Positions 25,687 through 37,243 of a stretch of DNA of 64,000 nt are shown here, one piece after another. The position numbers were made by a program, and so were the translations under genes. Position 1 is the stretch's first letter. Each line of letters begins with the position of its first letter. The notes under the pieces were generated by a model. It made no database searches. It saw nothing but the letters and a program-made list of their open reading frames with translations, and was not told where the DNA came from. The DNA lies in assembly GCA_028023455.1 (NCBI GenBank), contig JAQFVV010012544.1, positions 2,746,396 through 2,810,395 of the forward strand, given 5' to 3'. This DNA comes from Epiperipatus broadwayi. Lineage: Eukaryota; Onychophora; Udeonychophora; Euonychophora; Peripatidae.

Positions 25687-25794
25687 TTTTTTTTTTTAAG
25701 TGTCATAGCATCGGCCGGGACGCGAACCCGCAACCCGGGCAACTGCCTGCAAGTGCAAGGCAGTCGCGCTGACCTCTCGACCACCAATGCAAGA
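25687..25794 (-). mobile_element. tRNA-derived SINE (S1), well preserved
   Basis: The minus strand has an A box TGGTCGAGAGG and a B box GGTTCGCGTCC, a stem ACTGCC/GGCAGT in the anticodon-arm position, and a poly(A) tail (the T run at 25688-25697). It is flanked by an exact 13-base direct repeat, CTATTTGTTTACC, at 25674-25686 and 25795-25807. The whole element is about 108 bases: a tRNA-like head plus poly(A), with no LINE-derived tail. The long spacing between boxes suggests a Leu/Ser-type (long variable arm) tRNA ancestor. It is not a working tRNA gene. Confidence 0.85.
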
Positions 25795-25807
25795 CTATTT
25801 GTTTACC

Positions 25808-26580
25808 CTTGATCACTAAAAAAGACACAATTTCCAATAAAATTTAATATTAAATTTATAATCTTTTGTTTGCATCAGCATATCCATGTGACAAAGTAAA
25901 CAAACCATGGAAATTTTCAAGCAAAAATTTAAAATAATCTTTTTGAACATTTTTGCTTATTTAAAATAAATAAATTCTAAATAATAATTATTTACATCTT
26001 TAAAAAATATATAAACTTTTTAAATGATAAATTAGTTTATCTTACATCTAGTAAATCTTAATGCATTTAAAATAACATAGTTTTCTCACTCTCCCCTTCT
26101 CTTTTTTATTTATAAAATACTATTGTCTCTTTTTCCTTTCTTCTTAAAAAAAAAAACATTAGCCAAAAAAAAAAGTTAAACTTTAAGAATAATAAAAGAA
26201 TAACCTTGAAAGCACTAATAACTTGTTATTACTATTATTTTATTAAATCTAACTTGTATTTTATTTCTTTGTGCAATTAAATGGTTGCAAACATACATTT
26301 TTTATTCATTATATATATGTGTAGATAAAATATGTTTAATTAAAATGGACATTTAAAATAAAATATATATAATATATTAGAATCACATATTTTATTTTAG
26401 TGTGGCAAAAATATTGATACGTCATTGAAAAAAAATAAATTTTCACAATGGAACAAATTAGTACTCCCTAACTTTCAAATTAGATTGTTTTTAAGGTAAG
26501 AATTTACGAACATTTTTTAATTTTAAAGTAAACATTTTTTTTTCACTTATGGATACAGACTAATGCCAAAATGTGACTAA
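25808..26580. other. AT-rich spacer, nothing recognised
   Basis: No supported feature. Confidence 0.4.
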
Positions 26581-26597
26581 GAAATACACTACTGATA

Positions 26598-26703
26598 GTC
26601 TTGCATTGGTGGTCGAGAGGTCAGCGCGACAGCCTTGCCCTTGCAGGCAGTTGCCCGAGTTGCAGGTTCGCGTCCCGGCCGATGCTATGACACTTTTAAA
26701 AAA
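26598..26703 (+). mobile_element. tRNA-derived SINE (S1), plus strand
   Basis: Starts GTCTTGCATTGGTGGTCGAG, has B box GGTTCGCGTCC and ends in poly(A). A 16-base direct repeat with one mismatch (AAATACACTACTGATA / AAATACGCTACTGATA) flanks it at 26582-26597 and 26704-26719. It is nearly identical to the 25.7 kb copy in opposite orientation, so both are fairly young. Confidence 0.85.
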
Positions 26704-26930
26704 AAATACGCTACTGATATTAATACTAGAAGAGAAGGACATAGACATGGTCAGTACTGGTGAAACAGGATATCAACGACTGTCAGAATAAAAAAATTTC
26801 CTAGCAGGTTAGATAATTTAGAATTGAACTACAAAATGAAGAATCATAAAGAAAACAGAAATGCATTATATTTTAATAGTAAAGGCACAAAAAGTATAAA
26901 TATATAAAATTCTTTAAAATCATTTAAATA

Positions 26931-27153
26931 AGTAATATTTACTGAGGCTATAACCTCGAGAATGTGTGTAAAATGCGATAGTAGGGACCTCTACAGGTGT
27001 TTAACCACAAGCTTGTGGTTAAACACCTGTAGGGGTCCCTACTATCGCATTTTACACACATATTCTTGAGCTTGTGGTTAAACACCTGTAGAGGTCCCTA
27101 CTATTGCATTTTACACACATATTCTCGAGGTTATAGCCTCAGTAAATATTACT
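26931..27153. mobile_element. Foldback element with duplicated arm, near-perfect palindrome
   Basis: The ends are AGTAATATTTACTGAGGC and its inverse GCCTCAGTAAATATTACT. From about 26956 to 27070 the sequence is an almost gapless palindrome centred on AAGCTT (27009-27014), with one G/A mismatch in the GACCTCTACAGG arm. The right arm is then repeated directly (27069-27153). It has no coding potential. TA lies on both sides, so a TA-targeting MITE is possible. Confidence 0.75.
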
Positions 27154-27159
27154 TACGTA

Positions 27160-28134
27160 ATCAATGTGCGTTTAATAAATTTATAATCATTTAAATAGTA
27201 ATTGCTATTATAATAAACGACATACACTCTCGCTTATATTTTAACCTTTAAGAAAATAGAGTTCTTATTTTAAAATATAACAAATTATTTAATCAATAAA
27301 TATAATGAATCACAATATACACATAACATGCTATACAATTCTTTAAATAGTAAATGTTATTATAATAAATTACATACATTACGATGAATCATTCAACAAT
27401 ACATATAATAATAAAATGATCCAGTATTAGGTTTTCTTGAAGCAGGAAATGACTGCTTTATTATTATATAAATTATCAAATGCTACATGGGAGTCTACGT
27501 TGTATTTTAACAGTATTTACTATTTAAATGATTGGATAGAATGTTATAAATATATATTGTAAATCATTGTATTACATATTTATAATTTAAATGCTTGTTA
27601 CAAAGTTGTAAAATAAGAACAAATGTTGTTACTTTCTTAAATAGAAATTAGTCTGTTTAAAAAATAATAGATTGATTAATATCACACCTTCCACTTTTGC
27701 ATTCAAGACAATTTTCTTTACAACCAAAGAAAACTTGATAAAGAATATCTGCTTTCTTATTATATACATTGTTGAAAGCAGTATGAGATTATATGTCATT
27801 TACTGTAATGCAATTTTTTACTATTTAAATAACTGTGTAGAACTTTATACGTGATCTTTCACATGAAAGTAAGCTTGTTTCCAGTTTTTGTGAGATGCTA
27901 ATAAATATAGCGTTCAAAAGTTTTAAAGAAAATTAAAAATTTAGCATAAATAATCTAAATAAAGTATGTGATTATATTAAGTATATTCAAACATTCGAAT
28001 AAATTATTAATATTAAATTTTAAAATAATATTAAATAATATAATAGGTTAGTCTAAAATGTTTAAATTTAAGAGAAACTAGTAAATTATATAAATTATGT
28101 TAAAATTGATGGTCCTTTTATCAAAGATTAAAAG
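27160..28134. other. AT-rich spacer with short direct repeats
   Basis: A motif TTTAAATAGTAA-TG-TATTATAATAAA occurs at about 27189 and 27342, with an inverse near 27515. These may be the remains of a larger element into which the 26.9 kb foldback inserted. No exon recognised. Confidence 0.35.
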
Positions 28135-28142
28135 AATGTATG

Positions 28143-29034
28143 GATAAAAACAATTCTTATTAAAACAGGCAAAACTCTCTATACATATTGCCACTCAGTG
28201 CAAGCCAGAATAATCAATGGATGCCAGAAGGCTTGTGCATAAAATCCCCTACTCATCCAATATCCCCAGACTAGTTTCTGGTTGTGGCCTTCATCAGTGA
28301 GGAACCTTGGATCTGAGAGCTGCACCTAGTGCCTATTCATACAATATCCCCAGACTAATTTCTAGTTGTGCCTTCATCGCAAGAAACCTTGGATCTGAGA
28401 GCACTGTACCTAGAGCTTAGGATCTAATGCAACCCTCCAGTAGTCATCTTTTATCTCTATTTAACTACAAAACTATGAGACCTAAATTGAAAACACCATA
28501 ATATTTTCAACTCAACCTCATTAGCTTATATAGTCATATAGGTCTGAACTCAGTTCAGTACCTAGATATTATGTGATGTTTATTGGCTTAAAACTAATCC
28601 TGCCTAATAGGATAGTGATGGCTATGGTTATTAAAGAACTAAAGACACCAAAATGTATAGGTACTGAACTGAGTTCAGACCTATACAACTATATAAGCTG
28701 AGGAGATTGAGTTGAAAATATTATGTTTTTAATTTAGGTCTCATAGTTTTGTAGCTAAATAGAGATAAAAAGTGGCTGCTGGAGGGATGCATTAGATCCT
28801 AAGATCTAGGTGCAGTGTTCTCAGATCCAAGGCTCCTCACTGATGAAGGCCACAAGCCAGAAACTAGTCTGGGGATGTTGGATGAGTAGGCACTAGATGG
28901 GGTTTTTATGCACAAGCCTTCTGGCATCCATTGATTACTCTGGCTTGAACTGAGTGACAATACTGTAGGGAGAGTTTTGCCGGTTTTAATAACAGTTAAG
29001 AGCAAGCATAAGAAATAGTGATCATGTTATGTTT
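28143..29034. mobile_element. F1 foldback retroposon, copy 5 (longest, double-armed)
   Basis: An 892-base palindromic copy. The left half runs GGCAAAACTCTCTATAC to about 28555, and the right half returns as its reverse complement, meeting near 28570-28620 (GTGATGTTTATTGGCTTAAA). The plus strand at 28840-28865 reads CTGATGA, A, GGC-CACAA-GCC, A, GAAAC, where the stem differs from other copies (AGC/GCT) by a compensated change. An 8-base direct repeat, AATGTATG, is at 28135-28142 and 29035-29042. A duplicated piece, about 28225-28400, sits in the left arm. Confidence 0.75.
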
Positions 29035-29042
29035 AATGTATG

Positions 29043-30700
29043 AAATGTATTTAAAAAACTCAAATAAGTATATTAATGTTTAAAAAATAAACTTTAAATA
29101 ATTAAATTAAAAATAAGTTAATAAATAAGGTTAAGCCTGTTTTGCAATATAAGAATTGAAAATGGGAAAATTTCAAGCAATTTAATAATTAGTGTCTTGA
29201 AATTCAATCAATTAAATAATAATGAGTGTGTTTTTAATATTCATGTAATTAAAATAAATTGAGGTCAAAAGGTGTCAAAAATTAAAGATTATTAAAGTGT
29301 TAAAAACAAAATCAAATGTGTAATCAGTTTGGATTATTGTTTTAATCAAGCTGTATTGAACTGTCATTATGGTTACTGAGTAGAGAAGAGAAAAAACTGC
29401 TGGCTGCCTGAAACTTTACCTTGAATCTCTTGTAAACCTGGGCAAGCTATTTTGGATAAATCTCTTCAAAATAGAAAAAATAAATAAAACTCAAATTTCA
29501 ATGACAGAATGTACATTATAACAACTTGTAAAGAAATGAACAGAATTATAAATGGAATCAATTAATGGAAGCCATCTTGGGAGAAATATCAGTCTGCAAA
29601 AAAAATCCTCACAATAAACACTGATGAGATTTCTGGCTATGGAACTTTTGCTATGTAATTTAAAAAACTGGGTAAACTTTATTCTAACATGTTAATGATA
29701 TTCAGTTTTATTTTATGACCTCTTAGTAACCTATTTATCAAATAAATTGCATTTAACATATTATTCAATTGATTGATTAAAGGAGAGAATGACTGATTAA
29801 AAAAAAGGATGCACTAAGCATTTATATACTCAAGCTACTTTTTAAAGACAGCTGAAACTTTAAAGTGGGATTTGAAAAAAATCACTTTGTCATGTTTTTA
29901 TGACATATATGATATTTGTTAAAAATTTATCTTTTAACCTTTACTGTGGTAATTATAAGTGTGAACTGAAACAATGCTGTGAGATGCATCTTATCAGCTG
30001 ACTAAAAGTAAATTGTCTGTAGATCGCATGGTTATTATGATTTTCAGCCATGTAATGCTTTACTATATTGCTAGGTTACTTGTGTATTTAGTTTAATCAA
30101 CTTTATCTAGGTGGCAGCTTCAAACAGGGAGCATTCACAGATTTCCCAGCATCTCTTTTTCTCTTGCCTCATCCCTAACAACATCCTCTTTTTCTTACTG
30201 TTTGTGACAGTTTTATTATAGTGAAAACACTTTTTAAAAAAATATTCCATTCAGCTGTAAATATTATTCCAATCATCTCTTTGGCAAGTTATTATTTATA
30301 TATAATATTTATTTTATAAACAGTATTTCAAAAAAGTGAAAAGTTCCTCTTTTTTTACTATTGTAGATTTTGAAAGATGACAGTAGATTTTTTCATCTGA
30401 TCATTTTATACCTGCTGACCTTTTGTTTTTATTATTCACAACTGGTAAAAAAAATATTTTTATTCACACAAGTTTCCATAATTATACACTATATTTTCAT
30501 TAAAATTATACTTCTAATAAAAAGCTTATCATGATTATTGTATATTTTTCCAAATAAAAGTTAATTTTGCATCTTTCTAAAAAGCAATGAATAATTTTCA
30601 TCCATCGTCATATTCTCATAGCAATCGGTAAAGTATTTTCTACTGAATATTATTTTGTATGAAAATAATATATTTCAATAAATAAAAATAAATTTTTCTA
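29043..30700. other. Probable intron or intergenic stretch before the 30.7 kb exons
   Basis: No repeat or exon supported. 29370-29460 and 30100-30200 are less AT-rich but show no domain. If the exons downstream are real, the 3' part of this stretch is intron. Confidence 0.4.
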
Positions 30701-30710
30701 TATATTATAG

Positions 30711-30770
30711 CGACTTAAAAAAGATGCAGGTTACTCTTCAAATATCGAGGTCACTTCATATTTCTTAGCA
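30711..30770 (+). CDS. Candidate 60-base internal exon of an unrecognised gene
   Basis: Preceded by TATTATAG (acceptor AG at 30709-30710) and followed by the strong donor GTGAGT at 30771. The 20 codons are open and read RLKKDAGYSSNIEVTSYFLA. The frame immediately before the acceptor contains a stop, so the sequence is only coding if spliced. Phase is 0 at both ends, which matches the terminal exon downstream after a 228-base intron. A weaker donor (GAG/GTCACT) would shorten the exon to 39 bases, also phase 0. No domain is recognised. The exon is supported by its composition, splice sites and phase agreement, but there is no homology evidence; earlier exons were not found. Confidence 0.5.
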
Positions 30771-30998
30771 GTGAGTTTTTTTTTACTAATACTAAATATT
30801 TTATTATTTATAAATAATATTTCAATTCAAGACATTTATGCATTTATATTTTTTTTACGAATATATATTTTATAAGATAAAGTACTCCGTTTTTATAATA
30901 CCCATATATATGCAATAGTCAGATAACTAAGATTTTATATGTGAATAATTTAAGGCCTTTAATTTTTTTTTTGCTTTTTTGTACATTTTATATGTTAG

Positions 30999-31160
30999 AT
31001 AATTTCCAAAATGACTGCTTCATTCAATGCTGCTCCAGGAAAAAATTACCAATCTGGCTCTGAATCTGACTATTTTCCAGACAGCGGTGATAATAGCTAT
31101 TCTATCTCTTCTTCACTTGATAATGAAAATGAAATCCATATTTCATTTCAAAAGGCATAA
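30999..31160 (+). CDS. Candidate terminal coding exon of an unrecognised gene
   Basis: A strong acceptor (T-rich tract from 30963 ending TATGTTAG at 30991-30998) is followed by 53 open codons and a TAA at 31158-31160. The peptide starts IISKMTASFNAAPGKNYQSG and continues with a polar S/D/N-rich tail (SESDYFPDSGDNSYSISSSL, ending HISFQKA). This composition is quite unlike the Ile/Lys/Phe/Leu-rich chance ORFs around it. It resembles a cytoplasmic or disordered C-terminal tail. AATAAA signals follow 73 and 94 bases after the stop. An internal ATG at 31011 exists but is unlikely to be a start. The gene identity is unknown; upstream exons other than 30711-30770 lie outside or are unrecognised. Confidence 0.6.
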   Translation: MISKMTASFNAAPGKNYQSGSESDYFPDSGDNSYSISSSLDNENEIHISFQKA

Positions 31161-31232
31161 CTCAGATATTAATGAGAATAGCTTTGACACACAGACTCAT
31201 ATAATAACTATAAACATATGATGTAAAAAAAC

Positions 31233-31259
31233 AATAAAACATTTGATATTATAATAAAA
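31233..31259 (+). terminator. Polyadenylation signals after terminal exon
   Basis: AATAAA at 31233-31238 and again at 31254-31259, a natural distance after the stop codon at 31158. In AT-rich DNA such hexamers are common, so the weight comes from position. Confidence 0.4.
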
Positions 31260-31269
31260 TAATTATTAT

Positions 31270-33160
31270 GTGTATAATTCATTTATTTATTCCACACTCT
31301 AAGCAATTTCATACTTGATGTACATACTTCATTTGATTACATTACAATACAAAAATACTCTGAGAAACTCCAATACTCAAACAGCATGAATTATATAGAA
31401 ATTAGGCGCATCAAAAGCTTGATAAAACATAAATAAATTTAAATCTAAGATCTTTTTATCACTTGAAAAGTTCTTAAAGTCCTGAAATCATATTCCAATG
31501 CTATTCTATGTAACACCATAGTTCGAATAATATATCACATTGTCAACATAAGTAGACAAAATCTGAGGCAAATTGAGCTAAAATATTGACACAAAGTAAG
31601 CCATTCAAAGTAAAAATATAGCACAGTTTTATTTTGAGCAACACAATGTATAAATAATATTTTTTTATTCAGAGCAATCTGAAGTTTTAAGCAGTGAATA
31701 ATGTATAGAGAGAGAGCATGACATAGAATTTATAAGTAACAAATGAGCACTCAATCATTTCAAGTAAATATGAAGTTTGAAAAGATGAGAAATTTATAAA
31801 GAGTACAATACATTCCTTCAAAGCAATGTATATTAACAACGAAGTTTAAAAATAATGCAAAGATTTAAAAATATAGCTTTAATTTATCTTTTATAGCAAG
31901 TAAAATATGCCAATAAGCTTCATATAGCACTATATTTAAGTAAAGCAATATAAAATTTACTGAGAGCTTACTATCTCTTCAATTCAAAGCAATTTAAATA
32001 TTTTGAAAGCATTAAAGTATTGATAAAAACATTTATTTTATCTGTCATAATAGGTAAAAATATTCAGGTGAACTACAACATATTTCATTATGAGTACTCA
32101 TTTTATTTTATAAATGAAAATATTCCCGGAATAGATAGTATATTTCAAAGCATAGGTTTTTATTTAATGATAAAAACTCACAATCATAAGTCAATACTTT
32201 CATAATATATTTGAAATGATAACAATTCCTGGATATGAAATATTTTTATTTTTAAATTTTAGACTTTAAAATAAACATTTCAATTATTTTTTAAAAATTA
32301 GCACAACACAATAGTTCATTAATGTCATTTTTTAAATTATGAAGACATAATAAAAGAAGACAAATTATTTCCAAAATAAAGTAAATGCATTTTAAATTTT
32401 TGTAGTTGTAATATTACAGCAGCTCTCATTACTTTACAGTATCCTTCAAGTTAATAAAAGTCCAATTCTTACCATTATGAATAAGATTTAGCTTAATATG
32501 AATACTTGTAAATGATTTTAATAAGAAAGCAAACATAGTTTAAAATTAACCATAGAAAATAACAGCAAATTATTTAATAAATAAATACAGTTGAAGTATT
32601 TAAAAATGTTAATAACTTTAACTCCAATTAAACTTTCAGCATGGATAAACAAAAGATTAAAAGATAATTAATAGTGCATAGTAACATAATTTCTTATATA
32701 TCTGTGAGAATTCCTTTGATAATAAAGCTATAAGACACCTTTTCAATTCTGTTAAAAACAAGTTGTTTTAAATAAATTTTCAGTAATGTATACTATCTGA
32801 AGATTTTGTAAACATTGTAGTGTGACACTGGGCCCAATGCAGAATGCAAGCAGATATTAATTTGGCCTTTCATTGTGTAACTTAATAAACAAAATAATAA
32901 GCAATAAATAAAATTAATACATGGTGAGATGATGAAAAAATGATGATGTGAGTTAATACGCATAGTCAGTTGCTTAAATATGATAAGTCAGGTGATATAT
33001 GACCAAATTAATGCTTGGCAGGGAAAAACATTAATTAACAGTTAATTAATTTGACCTAAATTGGTTGATAAGTAACAAATTTTAATATTCTAAAAATAAC
33101 TTTCTTTAAAATAATCCGTCTTGAAATTTCAAACAAAACAACTCAATATTACATCATTGT
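31270..33160. other. AT-rich spacer, nothing recognised
   Basis: No supported gene. The word CAAAGCAAT recurs several times between 31290 and 32000, without a regular period. Confidence 0.4.
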
Positions 33161-33167
33161 ATTTATA

Positions 33168-33560
33168 TATTGGACTATTTCCATCATCAAATATAAATAT
33201 TGAATGTCTTTATAACAATTTAACTTTATTTACATATTCCAAATACATTCAACTTTTAGTAATATCACACTGTTTAGTATATGCATAATGTTTCAAGATA
33301 TATTATTCTTCCTTCTTTTTCAGGTACAGCATGGAAATTGAACCTGGATTCTTAGATTCTTGAATTTTAAGGTAATGCTCTAATCAACAGAGCCATCCTA
33401 CCAAATGCAAGTCAATAGAAATTTCATATACTTATCTATGAGGTTTCTTCTGATTTCTCCATTTTTTCCTAAGAGCAAAACTGATTAATGATTTTCATAC
33501 ATTATGTATAGTTGCACTAGGTTGACTTATGGAATTGTTCACCATTGTCAAGTGAGCAGC
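33168..33560 (+). mobile_element. Diverged 5' terminal region of a Penelope-like element
   Basis: It is collinear with 62028-62495: TTGGACTATTTCCATCAT, AACTTTATTTACATATTCCAA, ACAATGTTTC-like, CTTCTTTTTCAGG, the inverted tRNA-like block, TTTTTTCCTAAGAGCAA, ACATTATGTAT, and GGTTGACTTATGGA. The minus strand carries tRNA-like GATGGCTCTGTTGATTAGAG and GGTTCAATTTCC. It ends just where the reverse-transcriptase ORF would begin, and no ORF follows. It is an old solo copy of the terminal region. Confidence 0.65.
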
Positions 33561-33873
33561 TTTTTTAAGTTTTCTTCTTTGTATCATCTCTATCCAATAT
33601 TTTTCTATTTTCCCAAATGAACATATGTTCATTGTTTACATATATGGTCTGCTACCTTAGAAACATCTGTTATCTCTCTTCTAATCATAGCCCTTTAAGG
33701 TGAAAGCTTATCCTTTGGCATCATAATTCTAGACATTCAGCTGTACAAATTCAGGTATAGTCAATAGATTTTATTTCATATCCTTTAATTATTCATGCTC
33801 ACATAAATAACTCAAAAGTAAAATATGATAATAGATATTGATGTTAAAAAATATAACCAAATCTTTACTTTTT

Positions 33874-34377
33874 AAACCACTAAACATCACATGATCACCA
33901 TTCTGTATGCTACACATGCTGTTTATACAGAGCCTAAACTATCCACACAGTAGTACCACTCAGTGCAAGCCAGAGTAATCAATGGATGCAAAAAGATTTG
34001 TGATAAAATCCCTATCTAGTGCCTACTGATTCAATATCCCCAGACTAGTTTATAGATTGTGGCTTTCATCAATGAGGAGCCTTGAATCTGAGTGTTTCAG
34101 TGCAAGCCAGAGTAATCAATGGATGCAAGAAGATTTATGCATAAAATCTCTATCTAGTGCCTATTCATCCAATATCCCCAGACTAGTTTCTAGCTTATGG
34201 CTTTCATCAATGAGGAGACTTGAGTTGCCTCATTGATGAAATCCACACGCTAGAAACTAATCTGGGAATGTTGGATGAGTAGGCACTAGATAGGGATTTT
34301 ATGCACAAACCTAGCATCCATCGTTTACTCTGGCTTGAACTGAATTGTGCTATTGTATGGAGAGTTTAGCCTGTGTT
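33874..34377. mobile_element. F1 foldback retroposon, copy 6
   Basis: A 504-base copy starting AAACCACTAAACATCACATG and ending GAGAGTTTAGCCTGTGTT. The direct repeat TTTACTTTTT (10 bases) flanks it at 33864-33873 and 34378-34387. The arm segment (AGTGCAAGCCAGAGTAATCA through AATATCCCCAGACTAGTTT) is duplicated in tandem on the left side, at about 33960 and 34100. Confidence 0.8.
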
Positions 34378-34387
34378 TTTACTTTTT

Positions 34388-35910
34388 CCTAGATATGCAA
34401 CCTTTTTGGTGTGTAATTTGGAAGCATAAAATATAATATGGGAGTTAAATTACAACAATTTGATAGCTTTACATTTTCAATGATATGTTCATTATTTATC
34501 AAAATAAGAATGATAGAAATCTGCAGTAATAATTAATGATTTAGTAAACCCTTGGCATATGTTAGAACTAATAAATCTAATGTTAAAATAGTAATTAAAT
34601 GGACTTGTCAACCAAAATAAAAGTAAAGACGCTTCTTTCCAAAGAATTATTGTTACTATACATATAACTCCCAACAATTAAAATAAATCACTGAAAAAAA
34701 TGATTTCCATATCAAAACAGATATCCACTGGCATGTTGAAATCTTATCAAAAAATTAGCACTGGACATTTTTATTAGTTTGAATTAAAATATGGTTGCCA
34801 GAAAAGCTAGACAGACCACTACAAAGTAAAGGCTCTCTAATATTTCTCCAGAAAAATTTGTCAAAAATTTATAGGAAAGAGAAATTATCTATTTTTAATA
34901 TTTTTATATCGACACTATATATGATTTTTATCTAGTATCATTTTAAAAAAACATTGTAGTTTTGTTCCATATATAAAAAAAAATAACAAAATGACTTTTA
35001 TAAATTCTCAACTTTTCTCAAATAAAATTTTAATATAATCTTTGATTTTATTAATTTTTGAAACAGTTATAATTTAATATAATCCTTTTTTATTTTAGCA
35101 GTTTTTATTTAAATGTTAGAAATTTATTTTAATTTTTTTACTTTCCTTAAGATGTCACTACTTATTTGACGTTTTAGAATAGCAGAAATAATGAAAAAAT
35201 TATAATTATATAATCGCACTATTATTATAAATTCCAATAACCATTATTTATTTATAATATATATAAGATAAATCGCAAAAAAATAACCAATAAAATATAT
35301 GGCACATTCATATGTTAAATTTATATATAATGCTAAGATAAAAAAAAAAAATGTCCTAATACAGAAAAATGATACTTCGTTGAGAAAACTAAAATTTTTC
35401 TGCTCATGTTTTATCTTCCAGCTAGATACCCATTTACTAACCAATATTGGGTGAACCTCATAATTTAATGTTTGTACATTCACCTGCCAAACCTATTGTC
35501 TGAATTCAAATCTAGACCAGCATTATTCACCAGAAGTGGTGATTGCTAGGTAGAAGAGTTTATAGCGAGTTCTATTCTTGTTTTCTCTCCAATTAAGAAT
35601 AGTTAGATAGCTATTTACTGACTAATATTAGATAGTTATTTGAATTGGTTGTGGTCGGGCTACCTGAAAGAAAAAGTCTAAGCTTGTTTGAAACTGTATC
35701 TTACCTGAATTTAAAAGTATATGATGATAAGGAGAATTGTTTAAATGATAGTTAGAAAATAAGAATTTTACAATAATCAGAAATAAATGAATAACTTTAT
35801 TAATCTTATAAAACAGGGAGAAGTCGGCAATCGAAATAATAAAAAATTATATTTTAATTACAGCATCACATACATTTTGCATTTGTGACCATGATTCAGT
35901 TTAATTTACT
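34388..35910. other. AT-rich spacer, nothing recognised
   Basis: No supported gene or bounded repeat. Confidence 0.4.
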
Positions 35911-35914
35911 AAAT

Positions 35915-36000
35915 TTTTTTTCATGTCCATGACGGGAAGCGTACCCTGGCCAACTGGTTGGAAGACAGCTATGCTAAATGCTAGGCCACCAACGCTTGAC
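35915..36000 (-). mobile_element. tRNA-derived SINE (S1), eroded copy
   Basis: The minus strand reads GTCAAGCGTTGGTGGCCTAG followed by GGGTACGCTTCC, matching S1 heads at 17.2 and 25.7 kb in order and spacing but with many changes and a short A tail. The direct repeat is not clear. An old copy. Confidence 0.5.
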
Positions 36001-37129
36001 TAATTATTTTTGTACAATAAATGTATATTTGATCTTTGCTATTTTCAATAAAGATAAGAGCTAAGTGGGATGGAAATATTTTTTTCCCCCAGGAAAGATT
36101 AATTTTGCCTGGATTTGTTTTTTTTTGACGGTCAATTGATCTTTGATACTTTTGTGCAGCAACTGCGTGTTTAGGATAAATTTATTTTCAGACAGAATAT
36201 TATATCAGTTAATTCATTTGAAAAACTTCAGTTTGTAATTATATAATAATACATTTTAAGTTTTAATGCGTTTACTTGAAAAACAAAGTTTATAATTAGT
36301 AATAGTCGGGTTAATGTGTGAATGAAGTCTGCAATTAAGTGGACATGGTAATATCGCTCGGATCTCAAAGAAGTTAAAAATCTTTTTTTTTTAAATGTCT
36401 ATTGTGTAATTAAAACAAATTTCTCATAAAGAAAAATTCCAAATGTCCATAGTTTTAAAGAAAAGAATGTATGAAAACTTCTAATTTCGAATTGATTTTT
36501 TATATCACAAAAATGATTTTTCATTGAAACATTTTTGATGAATGCTAGAAAAATATTTGTTTTATTTTGTTAGAATTCATTAATCAGGTCTTTAAATTAA
36601 ATCATTGAAAGTTAAATGCGCTTTGCCTATTCTGAATCACTGTACATTAATCGGTAATTTTGTAAAAAAATTAAGCGCCAACGAGATGAATTTTTTCATG
36701 CCAAAGGAAATTTTAAGCATGTCTTTCGAATGCAATATAATATAACAAAACATACTTTTCACATATGATCCTATGTATTTTAAAATATTGAATGACCAAT
36801 AATATAAAATGTGTTTATAATGGGCTTCAAAAGTATAAAATATATAATTTTGAAGCCTATTATAAGCTGATCAATTTTGATACTATATATATTAAGATTG
36901 GCAGAATCCTGTCAGTGTGCGGAATAACATTGTAACATAGATTTGACACAACAGTTTCCGATTCCTGTTATAAGACAAATAAAAATGCATAAACTTTTTT
37001 TAACTATTATGGTGTGTACAATAAATTCAAATTAATATTATGCCAATAAAAATTAATATTATGCCAATAAATTCTACAGAGTCCACTTACTAAAATATGC
37101 TTCTAATCACTATAGGAAATACTTTTTAA
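36001..37129. other. AT-rich spacer with one hairpin
   Basis: A hairpin at about 36816-36866 pairs TATAATGGGCTTCAAAA with TTTTGAAGCCTATTATA. A 17-base direct repeat, AAATTAATATTATGCCAAT, occurs at about 37029 and 37048. Nothing else recognised. Confidence 0.4.
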
Positions 37130-37142
37130 TTTGAATATTTAT

Positions 37143-37243
37143 AAACAAAGCAAAGCAAAACTCCATATAGTAGTGCCACCTGTGCTTTGTTTATAAACAA
37201 TTATGTGCTAGTATTGGAGATGTGATCATGTGATGCTTGCTGG
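37143..37243. mobile_element. F1 foldback retroposon, copy 7 (minimal)
   Basis: Only 101 bases: AAACAAAGC, one short arm pair (CTCCATATAGTAGTGCCACC), then the extra tail GTGATCATGTGATGCTTGCTGG. It keeps both family ends but almost none of the middle. A 13-base direct repeat, TTTGAATATTTAT, is at 37130-37142 and 37244-37256. An element this deleted yet cleanly flanked suggests that internally deleted forms are mobile, or that deletion occurred after insertion. Confidence 0.78.

Noticed and set aside
25700-26700. True tRNA genes
   Set aside because: The tRNA-like heads have mismatched arms, poly(A) tails and target duplications, so they are SINEs.
28840-28865. Canonical hammerhead ribozyme call
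   Set aside because: An extra base follows CUGANGA, the closing G-C pair is absent, and stems I and III plus the cleavage triplet could not be identified. Kept as a hypothesis only.
31027-31221. 64-residue plus-strand ORF
   Set aside because: It overlaps the candidate terminal exon in another frame; the exon frame has better composition and splice context.
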